From positions 1-51,423 of the forward strand of contig DAIQNX010000021.1 of assembly GCA_036788195.1 (NCBI GenBank): a stretch of DNA of 51,423 nt. Reading direction: 5' to 3'. Positions within the stretch are counted from its first letter, which is position 1, and each line of letters opens with the position of its first letter. Source of the DNA: CALFXN01 sp937957815. Lineage in GTDB: Bacteria; Synergistota; Synergistia; Synergistales; Aminobacteriaceae. Under the pieces are notes generated by a model. It saw only the letters and a list, made by a program, of their open reading frames with translations. It searched no databases and had not been told where the DNA came from. Below, one piece after another: positions 23,132-30,926 of the stretch. The translations under genes were made by a program, and so were the position numbers.

Positions 23132-24436
23132 ATGCACACGATCAGAGTCGTCCACTACATCAACCAGTATTTCGGCAGGATCGGCGGGGAAGAGTGCGCG
23201 AACGTCGGACCGAGAATAACCGACGGCCCCGTCGGCCCCGGGCTGTTGTTCGAAACTCTCACCCGGAAACGGTACGCGATCGGGAAGACGATAATCTGCG
23301 GCGACAATTTCGCCGCGGAACATCTGGAAGAACTTGAAGCGCAGGTCATCGAATGGGTCGAAAACGAGGAACCGGACCTGTTCATCGCCGGCCCCGCTTT
23401 TGCCGCCGGACGCTACGGCACCGCGTGCGGTCACCTGTGCAACGCGATTGCGACGAAGTTGAAGATTCCCGTTATTGCCGCCATGCATCCGGTCAACCCC
23501 GGAGTGGATATCGCCCGGAGGAACGTCTACATCGTCGAGACGAAGGATTCCGCCAGAGATATCGGACATGCCGCCGAAAAGATGGTCCGCATCGCCGATA
23601 AGCTGCTCGGCGACGAACCGGTGGGACTCCCGGCGGAAGAGGGGTACATTCCGAGGGGGATCCGCATCAACGTCCGCTCCGACCGGAGAGGGTCGAAACG
23701 AGCCGTGGACATGCTCGTCGCGAAACTTCGCGGGGCGCCGTTCACGACGGAACTTCCGATGCCGACATTCGATCGCGTTCCTCCCGCGAAACCCGTCGCC
23801 GATATGAAAGGCGCGCTGATCGCCATAGCGACGGAAGGCGGAATCGTTCCGCGGGGGAACCCGGATAGAATCGAAGCGCACAACGCCTCGAAGTGGTGTC
23901 GCTATTCCATCGCGTCCCTCGACGACCTCAAAGCCGGCGATTATGAAGTTGCGCATGGAGGTTACGACCCCGTCCCGGCGAATGCGGATCCGGACAGAGT
24001 CCTTCCGCTTGACGCCGCGAGGTCCCTCGAGCGGGACGGAGCGTTCCGGAAACTGCACGATTTCTACGCCGTAACGGTCGGCAACGTCACGGCCGTGCGA
24101 TCGGCCGAACGGTACGGGCATGAAATAGGGGAAGCCTTCAAGGCCGAAGGCGTTCAGGGGGTCATTCTGACATCGACCTGAGGCACCGGAACGCGTTGCG
24201 GTGCAACGCTCGAACGCGAGATCGAACGGACCGGCCTGCCTGCCGTCCTGATTACCGCCGTGCCGTCGATCGCCCTTACGGTTGGTGCGAACCGCATCGT
24301 ACGCGGAGTCGCAATTCCGCATCCCGCGGGGGCTCCCGACGAGAAACCGGATGCCGAGTTCCGTATCCGCAAGGATCTTCTCCGGAAAGCCCTGAACGCT
24401 CTCACGGCGGAGATTTCGGAACAGACGGTTTTCTGA
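23132..24436 (+). CDS. grdB: GrdB-like selenoprotein (component B), UGA read as selenocysteine
   Basis: The frame from ATG 23132 meets TGA at 24179-24181. Family similarity continues straight through it (VILTST-U-GTGTRCGATLERE ... SIALTVGANRIV ... EISEQTVF) to a TGA at 24434-24436, giving 434 residues with Sec350, the position reported for clostridial GrdB. The body carries GGEECANVGPRITDGPVGPG, LFIAGPAFAAGRYG and VAHGGYDPV, as in GrdB/GrdF/GrdH. Sec attacks the substrate bound by the GrdE-like carbonyl; the product then moves to selenoprotein A, which is not encoded here. Where the family has UxxCxxC, this protein has UGTGTRC, so the middle Cys is Gly. GrdX follows 4 nt later. Confidence 0.9.
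24179..24204 (+). promoter_or_regulatory. Sec UGA codon with adjacent stem-loop (candidate bacterial SECIS)
   Basis: Two bases after the TGA, GCACCG pairs with CGGTGC around the loop GAACGCGTTG. Bacterial SECIS hairpins sit directly after the UGA inside the coding region and bind SelB. The position fits; folding energy was not calculated. Confidence 0.55.
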
Positions 24437-24440
24437 TCCA

Positions 24441-24791
24441 ATGGTTGCCGAGATCGTTTCGAACAATCCACTGGTGTGGAAGCGTTATCCACACTGCACC
24501 CGGGTGGAAGGATCCTCGTTCGATGTCCTTTCGTTCGTGCGCGGCAGAGTCCATGTCGGATACGCCCTGCCCGCGCATCCGCTTGCCGGCAACGCGCGAC
24601 TGTGCCGGAACCCGTACCGTTCGGTCGTTTTGGGTCCGCGGACGAACGAGATCAGGGGCGCCGACGTGGAATGCATAGAAGACGCGCTCGAGCGCGTTCG
24701 CGAGAGCCGTATCGATACCTCGACACAATCGGGTAACGACTACGCGCTCATCGATTCGGATCTTTTAGAATCTGTTTTGCTAAATATATAA
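24441..24791 (+). CDS. grdX: GrdX family protein
   Basis: A 116-residue protein with the GrdX pattern: NNPLVWKRYPHCTRVEG at the start, RGRVHVGYALPAHPLAGNAR in the middle, then NPYRSVVLGPR and a C-terminal helix (VECIEDALERVRES). GrdX proteins are encoded in glycine, sarcosine and betaine reductase operons; their function is unknown. The ATG is 4 nt after the selenoprotein stop, so it is coupled to it. Its presence supports a reductase-type role for the two genes before it. Confidence 0.78.
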   Translation: MVAEIVSNNPLVWKRYPHCTRVEGSSFDVLSFVRGRVHVGYALPAHPLAGNARLCRNPYRSVVLGPRTNEIRGADVECIEDALERVRESRIDTSTQSGNDYALIDSDLLESVLLNI

Positions 24792-24824
24792 CATAATTTT
24801 ATATTATAGAGGTGAAAATGCAAA

Positions 24825-25922
24825 ATGAAACATGAATGCACATTCGCGGTGCTGGGAAGCGGAAACGGCGCACGTGCCTGGTGTGCACAAATAGCGGCGA
24901 AAGGGTACTCCGTAACGATGTGGGAGCCCCTCGAAGCGACCGACGATTTCAGGAAACTTGTCGCACGTCCGGAAATCCGCCTCTGCGGAGACATGAATCT
25001 CGGAGGCAGACTCGCGAACGTCACGATGAAGATCGACGAAGCCATGAAGGGAGCCGATTTCGTCCTGATCGTCGTGCCGTCGTTTGCGCACGAACCGATC
25101 TTCCGCAAAATGATCCCGCACCTCCGGGACGGACAGAACGTCGTGGTGGTCCCCGGGAACTTCGCCGGCTTCAGGCTCAGGAAGATCATGCGCGAGGCCG
25201 GCGTCTCCAGAAAGATAACGATATCCGAAACGGCCTCGATGCCGTATGCGTGCAGAATATCCGGATTCGACACGGTCACCGTATATAAAAGGAAGCTGAA
25301 GCTTCAAATCGCAACTTCGCCATTTTCATTCTCTGAATATGTACGAGAAGTTATGAACGATGTTTTTGACGGCTATGTGGAATACATTGCGTCCGACAGT
25401 CTTCTTTCGATCGATTGCGATAATATCAACTATACGCTGCATCCGCTCCCCGTGCTTTTGAATTTTGGTGCGATTGAGTTAAATTCAAAGACATTCCGCC
25501 ATTATATAGACGGCATAACGCCGGAAATATCGGAACGGATGAAGTCGATGGATATCGAGCGCGTCAAAGCCGGCTCGGGAATCGGGTTGAGACTCCAGGA
25601 ATGTTTGTCGCAAATAAAAATGTACTACGGCACGAACGACGCGGCTGATATTTATGAATATGTGCATAGCGGGGAATCGCCCTATTTCGATTTGGTTGGC
25701 CAGAGCATAAAAAGTCGCTACATAACGGAAGATGTCCCCGGCGTCGTCGTCCCGTTCGTCCAGCTTGCGGCGAAAGCGGGAATCGCTCTCCCCATCGCGG
25801 AATTGGTCGTAGGATTGGCGTCGTTTCTTCATGGCGTCGACTATTTCTCCAGCGGTACGACGCTTGAGAAATTAGGCATACAAAATTTGAGTATCGATGA
25901 TATAATTGAGAGTAGTAAATAA
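24825..25922 (+). CDS. Opine dehydrogenase family (octopine dehydrogenase type)
   Basis: The 365-residue protein starts with a dinucleotide-binding fold (FAVLGSGNGARAWCAQIAAK, GxGxGA type). Residues about 190-340 match the octopine-dehydrogenase domain: DCDNINYTLHPLPVLLNFGA, with the catalytic His in TLHP. Such enzymes make or split N-(carboxyalkyl) amino acids using NAD(P)H. GAGGTG lies 9 nt before ATG 24825. It follows GrdX by 33 nt in the same direction. The first 150 codons are GC-rich and the remainder clearly AT-richer, so the gene may be a mosaic. Whether it degrades an opine imported by the TRAP system is inference. Confidence 0.85.
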   Translation: MKHECTFAVLGSGNGARAWCAQIAAKGYSVTMWEPLEATDDFRKLVARPEIRLCGDMNLGGRLANVTMKIDEAMKGADFVLIVVPSFAHEPIFRKMIPHLRDGQNVVVVPGNFAGFRLRKIMREAGVSRKITISETASMPYACRISGFDTVTVYKRKLKLQIATSPFSFSEYVREVMNDVFDGYVEYIASDSLLSIDCDNINYTLHPLPVLLNFGAIELNSKTFRHYIDGITPEISERMKSMDIERVKAGSGIGLRLQECLSQIKMYYGTNDAADIYEYVHSGESPYFDLVGQSIKSRYITEDVPGVVVPFVQLAAKAGIALPIAELVVGLASFLHGVDYFSSGTTLEKLGIQNLSIDDIIESSK

Positions 25923-25942
25923 TTTTTTTATATTTATAAATT

Positions 25943-25980
25943 AAAAACAATACGCGGCATAACGCTGCGTATTGTTTTTT
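25943..25980 (+). terminator. Intrinsic terminator after the opine dehydrogenase gene
   Basis: A 15-bp arm (AAAACAATACGCGGC) pairs with GCTGCGTATTGTTTT, with one G-T pair and a 5-nt loop, and a T run follows. It lies 20 nt after the stop and ends the reductase operon. Confidence 0.9.
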
Positions 25981-26104
25981 TATATATTAGAATTATCAAT
26001 GAGGCTTCATTGTTGGCAATTCGGCAAAGCAGGTTGACAGAAGAGTATTTTTTATATATCCTCGATTCCCGCTCCAGATCTCTCGACAGAAGAGAGGATA
26101 TCCG

Positions 26105-26794
26105 ATGTTCAAAGCCGTCGCGCGCACAACGCTTCATGAAAACATCCTCGCCCAGCTTTACGACGCCATCGAGACCGGAGAATGGTCCCCCGGGACGAGG
26201 ATTCCAGGGGAAATAGCGTTGGCCGGTCAGTTCGACGTAAGCAGGAATTGCATCAGGGAAGCGATAAAGGTATTGGCGAGTCGCCGTATCGTCGAGACGA
26301 AACCCGGCAGCGGAACCTTCCTTTCGGAGAACGCGAGGGATCTGTTGCGCTTTGCCCGGAAGCAGGAATACATTTTCGAGGACGTCAATTTCAAGGAGCT
26401 TATGGAAACCAGATGCCTTGTCGAAGGGCAGATCGCCTACTACGCGGCCGCGAGAGGCACGGAAAAGGAGTTCGAGGAACTCGAACCCCTGTTGTGCGAT
26501 ACGCCTGACCCCGCGATGCGGTATCAGGCGCACATCCGTTTCCACGGCGGTCTGGTCCGGATCGCGCGGCATGCGTTGCTCGAACGGATGTGGAGTTCGA
26601 TACACGACGAGATTTCCGTACAGCGGGAGTTCTATTTCAAGTGGAGCGTCGAGGGATCGAAAAATCTCCTGCGGAATCACATCGGAATTCTTTCGTGCCT
26701 CAGGGAACGCAATCCCCACTGTGCCCGGGAAGCGATGATCGAACACATCACTTCCGTGTGGCTCGATATTTTCAAGGTCCCACTGGATATCTGA
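26105..26794 (+). CDS. GntR/FadR-family transcriptional regulator
   Basis: The 229-residue protein has an N-terminal GntR winged helix (TGEWSPGTRIPGEIALAGQF and DVSRNCIREAIKVLASRRIV) and a C-terminal all-helical FCD ligand domain (about 90-225; ELMETRCLVEGQIAYYAAAR and conserved His in IRFHGGLVRIAR and LLRNHIGILSCL). FCD domains bind carboxylates, often through a metal. AGAGAGGA precedes ATG 26105. It stands just after the opine dehydrogenase terminator, so it could control that locus or the next gene. No operator was identified. Confidence 0.9.
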   Translation: MFKAVARTTLHENILAQLYDAIETGEWSPGTRIPGEIALAGQFDVSRNCIREAIKVLASRRIVETKPGSGTFLSENARDLLRFARKQEYIFEDVNFKELMETRCLVEGQIAYYAAARGTEKEFEELEPLLCDTPDPAMRYQAHIRFHGGLVRIARHALLERMWSSIHDEISVQREFYFKWSVEGSKNLLRNHIGILSCLRERNPHCAREAMIEHITSVWLDIFKVPLDI

Positions 26795-26944
26795 CCTGAC
26801 GTTTCCGTTCGCGTTCCGCCGCACGACTCCCGCTTTTTTTCGATGACGGGGTCGCATTCCGGGTTTATGGTATGATCCTTTTCGGACTATCGCGTACTTC
26901 CGCGCCGGGCAATCCCTGTACGCAAGAAGGAGAGGTGTCCGAAA

Positions 26945-29443
26945 ATCGTTTCGCAGGAATACCGTCCCCAGGTTCACTACTGTTCGGATCGGCTGAGGGA
27001 CAGGCTGCAACGGATCCGGGAATTCCGCACCACCTTCGTCGAGGCTCCGTCCGGAGCGGGCAAGACTACGGCCATTCAGGACCATTTCGGAACCCCCGGA
27101 ATGAAGGGGAACGTGATTCGATGGTTCGTGGCCAGCGAAGAACCCCACACATCGGGATGGCTGCGCCTGTGCCGCGAGATCGACGCGATCGATCCCCGCG
27201 CGGGAGCGCGCCTGTTGCGGCTCGGCCTCCCCGTCGAAGAAAACCAGGGAGAGGTCGCCCAGGTCCTGATGGATCTCCGGTGCGACACCGAGACCTACCT
27301 CGTCTGCGACAACTTCCAGTTCATCCAGAAAAGCCTTCCCGCGTCCGTCTGGAGAGCCTTCGTCGATCACGGCGGCGAGGGACTCAGGATCGTCGTCCTC
27401 ACGCAGCAGCTCCCGTCCCGCGGACTGGCCGTCCTGAGCAACTCGGACGTTCTCCGGATCGAGAACGAGGATCTCTGCCTGAATGCGGAAGAGATCGGGG
27501 AGTACTACCGCATGGCCGGGGTGGAGCTCGATTCGGAGCAGATGCGCCGGCTCCACAGCTACTCCGAGGGGTGGATCGCCGCCCTGTATCTCCAGCTCGA
27601 AAGCTTTGTCCGCACGGGCTCCTTCGAGCGGAAGTCGAGCATATACGATCTCGTGAACGAGCTGTTTTGGCGGGGGCTCTCCCGGGAGGAACGGAACGCG
27701 ATCTTCCGGCTCTCGCCCTTCGACAACTTCACCGTCCACCAGGCGTGCTTCCTCCTCGGAGTGGACATCCTTCCGGAGACGCTCGCCGAACGCCTGAACC
27801 ACGGGATGTTCATCCGCTACGATATCGCGAGCCGACGATATTTCCCCCACACGATCCTGTGGGACTTCGTGCGCTCGGCTCTTTCGGAGGAGCCGGAGCC
27901 GCTGCGCCGGGAGATCCTTCATCGGGCCGGAGAATGGTGCGCGGGTCGGGGCGAGAAGACGCAGGCGCTGAATTTCTTCCACCGCCTGAGGGATTTTCCG
28001 GCGATCCTGTCCCTGGACCTCCATTGCGCCGACATGAGCCGGGCCATACTGGACTCCAGCCCCGGGCGGATGCTGGCGATCCTGCGCGACGTCGTGGACA
28101 ACGCGCCCCCGGATCTCCGGCGCGACCACGCCTTCACGATGATTTCCATCGCCTTCGAAGCCTTCACCCTGGGGGATATGGCGCTCTACGGACGGCTTTG
28201 CAGCGAAATGAAGGAGCTCCTGGAGACCTGCGACATGGAAGAGGAGAAGCGTCGCGCCCTTCTCGGAGAACTTTCCCTGGCGGCCTCCTTCGGTTTCTAC
28301 AACGATATCGAGGGTATGGGGAGGGGACATCAGCGCGCCTTCGAGCTGCTCGAAACGCACAGTACCCTCTTCCGTCCGGACTCTCCGTGGACCTTCGGGT
28401 GGCCGTCCGTTCTCGGAATGTACCACAGCGCCTGCGGGAAGATGGACTCCGAGATCGGACAGATGGATTACTGGATCCCCCGCTACAATGCGCTGACCTT
28501 GGGAAACGGCAGCGGAGCCGATCTGCTCTTTCGCGCGGAAACCCTGTTCCACCGCGGATGCGACAACGACGCGGAGCCCCTGGCCCTGAAGGCGCTCGAC
28601 GTCACCAGGCGGTGCAGTCAGGACAGTCTGTACATCTGCGCGACGTTCCTGCTCCAGCGGATCGCCCTGTTGCGGGGCGATGCCGCGGCCAGGGACGCGG
28701 GCAGATCCCTCATGGAGCGCAACGCCCACAACTCCGCGTATGCGCTCTCCCGGCGCATCGCCGACATGGCGACGGGATTCATGGCCGTTCTGCTCGACGA
28801 ACCGGATGGCGTCCCGGAATGGCTTCGCAGCGGCGATTTCCTGAAAACGCTCTCTCCGGCGCTCCCGTTCGCCTGCATGATCTACGGACGTCTGCTGCTG
28901 CTGACCGGGCGGGAGCGGGAGCTTTTGTTGCGCTCGGAGGAATTTCTGTCCGCCGCCCGGCGTTACCGGAGTCTTCTGGCCGAGGTGTACGTGACGATCG
29001 ACATCGCCGTGACGCAGCACCGCATGGGAAGGGAAGACGAGGGCGGAGACACGTTGTGTCGCGCTCTGGATCTCGCGCTGCCCGACGGACTCATCGTTCC
29101 TTTCGCGGAGAACGCCGACCTTCTGGGTGCGACCCTGGGGCGTGCGCTGAACCGCTCGTGGAGGGAGAAGCGTCCGGAAATCCTGGCCCTGAAAGAACGG
29201 CATTCACGGGGCAAAGACGCGCTTCTCAGGCAGCGGCCGGGCGGAAATCGGCCTGACGGCCTCACCCTCCGCGAGTACGAGATAGCCCGGCTGGTCACCG
29301 AGGGCCGAAGCAACCGTGAAGTCGCGGATCTGCTCTTCCTGTCCGAAAACACCGTGAAATATTACCTGAAATCGATCTTCCGAAAGCTGGGAATCGCGTC
29401 TCGCCGCAATCTGAAGGGTGCGCTCCGGAAAATCCACCCCTGA
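26945..29443 (+). CDS. MalT/LAL-type LuxR regulator (STAND ATPase) lacking a standard start codon
   Basis: About 832 residues if begun at ATC 26945. The N-terminus (IVSQEYRPQVHYCSDRLRDR) leads to a Walker A motif (EAPSGAGKTT, about 33-42), a MalT-like ATPase, a long helical-repeat sensor region, and a LuxR helix-turn-helix (LTLREYEIARLVTEGRSNRE then VADLLFLSENTVKYYLKSIF). The frame is open back to a stop at 26873-26875 but has no ATG, GTG or TTG before the Walker A; the first ATG is 27101, after it. AAGGAGAGG at 26927-26935 would suit a start near 26945. Either ATC is used, one base differs from ATG, or the gene has decayed. Inducer and targets are unknown. Confidence 0.8.
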   Translation: MVSQEYRPQVHYCSDRLRDRLQRIREFRTTFVEAPSGAGKTTAIQDHFGTPGMKGNVIRWFVASEEPHTSGWLRLCREIDAIDPRAGARLLRLGLPVEENQGEVAQVLMDLRCDTETYLVCDNFQFIQKSLPASVWRAFVDHGGEGLRIVVLTQQLPSRGLAVLSNSDVLRIENEDLCLNAEEIGEYYRMAGVELDSEQMRRLHSYSEGWIAALYLQLESFVRTGSFERKSSIYDLVNELFWRGLSREERNAIFRLSPFDNFTVHQACFLLGVDILPETLAERLNHGMFIRYDIASRRYFPHTILWDFVRSALSEEPEPLRREILHRAGEWCAGRGEKTQALNFFHRLRDFPAILSLDLHCADMSRAILDSSPGRMLAILRDVVDNAPPDLRRDHAFTMISIAFEAFTLGDMALYGRLCSEMKELLETCDMEEEKRRALLGELSLAASFGFYNDIEGMGRGHQRAFELLETHSTLFRPDSPWTFGWPSVLGMYHSACGKMDSEIGQMDYWIPRYNALTLGNGSGADLLFRAETLFHRGCDNDAEPLALKALDVTRRCSQDSLYICATFLLQRIALLRGDAAARDAGRSLMERNAHNSAYALSRRIADMATGFMAVLLDEPDGVPEWLRSGDFLKTLSPALPFACMIYGRLLLLTGRERELLLRSEEFLSAARRYRSLLAEVYVTIDIAVTQHRMGREDEGGDTLCRALDLALPDGLIVPFAENADLLGATLGRALNRSWREKRPEILALKERHSRGKDALLRQRPGGNRPDGLTLREYEIARLVTEGRSNREVADLLFLSENTVKYYLKSIFRKLGIASRRNLKGALRKIHP

Positions 29444-29470
29444 GACCACCCCGGAAGAGTATAGTCCGTT

Positions 29471-29528
29471 CGACCGGCGTTCCGTATCCTCTGATTCAGA
29501 GCGAAACGGGACGCCGGTTCTTTTTTTC
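29471..29528 (+). terminator. Intrinsic terminator after the LuxR-type gene
   Basis: ACCGGCGTTCCGT pairs with ACGGGACGCCGGT (one G-T pair) around a 25-nt loop and is followed by TTCTTTTTTT, 28 nt after the regulator's stop. Confidence 0.75.
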
Positions 29529-29727
29529 GTCGGGGTGGAGCGCCGGGGCGACGCCAGGCTTCACGGCGCGGGGATCGCGGACGGCCGGTCACGGTGGGCT
29601 GTTCGGGCCGGGGAATGGCGATACCGCCTCGGACGATTCGCTCTACCTGAACAAGGGATTCGGCGAGGGAACGGTCCGCATCGACTTCGACGGAAATACG
29701 GTCGGACTCGGAAAAAAGGTCGACTGA
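29529..29727 (+). other. Open peptide without a start, probable gene fragment
   Basis: The plus frame ending at TGA 29725-29727 reads GHGGLFGPGNGDTASDDSLY and then LNKGFGEGTVRIDFDGNTVG, which looks like an extracellular beta-rich protein. It has no start codon after the terminator and no ribosome site. I take it as the tail of a lost gene. The family was not recognised. Confidence 0.35.
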
Positions 29728-29761
29728 CGGAGAACGTCGCGCGGGGGGAAGGAGAGGGAGG

Positions 29762-30013
29762 ATGGCCTTCATCACGTCGGTGGTGCCGTTGAACGACTGG
29801 AGACTGTTCGTGGAAATGGAGACCGGTAGCGTAATCGTTGTGGATATGAGCCGCAAGCTGGATACGGCGCGGTATTCCGATCTCAGGAATCCGGAGCTGT
29901 TCCGTTCGGTAACCACCGATGGCGACGTCGTGTCGTGGGGGAGCGGACGCGTGACCGTAACGGCGCGCGAACTGATGGATGTGGTTTTTATTGACAGGAG
30001 GAGAGAGAAATGA
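29762..30013 (+). CDS. DUF2442 family protein
   Basis: An 83-residue protein with the DUF2442 pattern: LNDWRLFVEMETGSVIVVDM and YSDLRNPELFRSVTTDGDVV followed by a W-x-G-R-V turn and the last helix (ARELMDVV). DUF2442 proteins are small, often found beside DUF4160 proteins in toxin-antitoxin-like pairs, and have no settled function. GGAGAGGGAGG lies just before the ATG. Its stop overlaps the start of the DUF1036 gene by 4 nt (ATGA), so the two are co-translated, which is an unusual partner. No DUF4160 gene is present here. Confidence 0.75.
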   Translation: MAFITSVVPLNDWRLFVEMETGSVIVVDMSRKLDTARYSDLRNPELFRSVTTDGDVVSWGSGRVTVTARELMDVVFIDRRREK

Positions 30014-30450
30014 CGGAGATACGACGGGTGTTTGGAATTTTCGCGGCGATACTGTTTGCCGGTCTTGGCGTTCTGGGGATGTCGCGAACGGCGGAGGCCA
30101 TCCCTGTCACCCTGGACAACTACAGAGACAAGAAGATATCGGTAGCGTTGCTCTATTACGATGTCAACGAGGGCTCGTGGTGCTGTCAGGGCTGGTGGAT
30201 CGTGGACGCGTCGGGTGAGCGTACGATCAATGTTCCCCACCATCCCAAGAAGAGGATCTACTACTACGTCGAGTCCGGCGGCAAGGTCGTCCACAAGAGG
30301 AGCGAAGGGTGGGCGCGCCGGAATGTCGTCAGCAACGCCTTCAAGTATTACGAACACGATGGATGCCCCGACGGGAAGAACTTCAGGACAGTCTATTTCA
30401 ACTGCAGCGCGAAGGTGACCGGAGACTCCTGGAAGCTGAATATCAATTAG
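30010..30450 (+). CDS. Exported DUF1036 family protein
   Basis: The 146-residue protein has a signal peptide (FGIFAAILFAGLGVLGMSRT, cut near AEA-IP) and then a DUF1036 domain: VTLDNYRDKKISVALLYYDV, WCCQGWWIVDASGERTINVP and IYYYVESGG. Four Cys (the CC pair, GCPDG and FNCSA) could form disulfides outside the membrane. The function of the family is unknown. The start is coupled to the DUF2442 gene. Confidence 0.75.
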   Translation: MTEIRRVFGIFAAILFAGLGVLGMSRTAEAIPVTLDNYRDKKISVALLYYDVNEGSWCCQGWWIVDASGERTINVPHHPKKRIYYYVESGGKVVHKRSEGWARRNVVSNAFKYYEHDGCPDGKNFRTVYFNCSAKVTGDSWKLNIN

Positions 30451-30592
30451 AAGCGACATGGGGAGTGACGGCAGGAATTTCGCGATCCGGGATATCGCCT
30501 TCTGAGAACACCGGGCGACCGGAAGCGGGATGGCGGGCGTGGACGAGTGCCAAAGCACTCGCGTTCCACCGGGAATTGTGATCGCGACGAAC

Positions 30593-30629
30593 GGGAGCGG
30601 GGATCCCTGTGATCCTCCGCTCCCTTTTT
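30593..30629 (+). terminator. Intrinsic terminator
   Basis: GGGAGCGGGGATC pairs with GATCCTCCGCTCCC (one bulge) and is followed by CTTTTTC. It lies about 140 nt after the DUF1036 stop; the space between holds a small hairpin (GAGTGC/GCACTC, 30545-30560) and no gene. Confidence 0.7.
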
Positions 30630-30866
30630 CTGATTCCGTCCCTGTCGCGACGGCCATTCCCGATATCCCGGAAAATGTCTCGGCGATCTTGGGCGTCTCG
30701 CGATGGTATTGCAGGAACGCTGTCAGTGTCGCTTAACTTTCTGTCCGTAAAAGTGTTGACGACCCCGTCCATTGTCGGCGGGAGGCGAAGCGGTACTACG
30801 GAGCGCGGTGACGAGCGGGCGATCAGCCGGAAGCGTTCGGGTTTCCGCGCGAGGGGACTCTGTATG

Positions 30867-30911
30867 GAACGGGGGCGGGGAAGCGATACATTTCCCCGCC
30901 CCCGTTCTTTC
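30867..30911 (-). terminator. Intrinsic terminator of the GltS-like gene
   Basis: GAACGGGGGCGGGGAA and TTCCCCGCCCCCGTTC form a perfect 16-bp stem with a 9-nt loop, directly downstream of the minus-strand stop at 30927. Confidence 0.8.
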
Positions 30912-30926
30912 GCTCGGGTCGCGGCG

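Noticed and set aside
25934..29203. Very long minus-strand open frame (over 1000 codons) opposite the LuxR-type gene
   Set aside because: It is antisense to a clear STAND/LuxR protein, Arg/Pro-rich, and arises because GC-rich codons leave few stops on the other strand.
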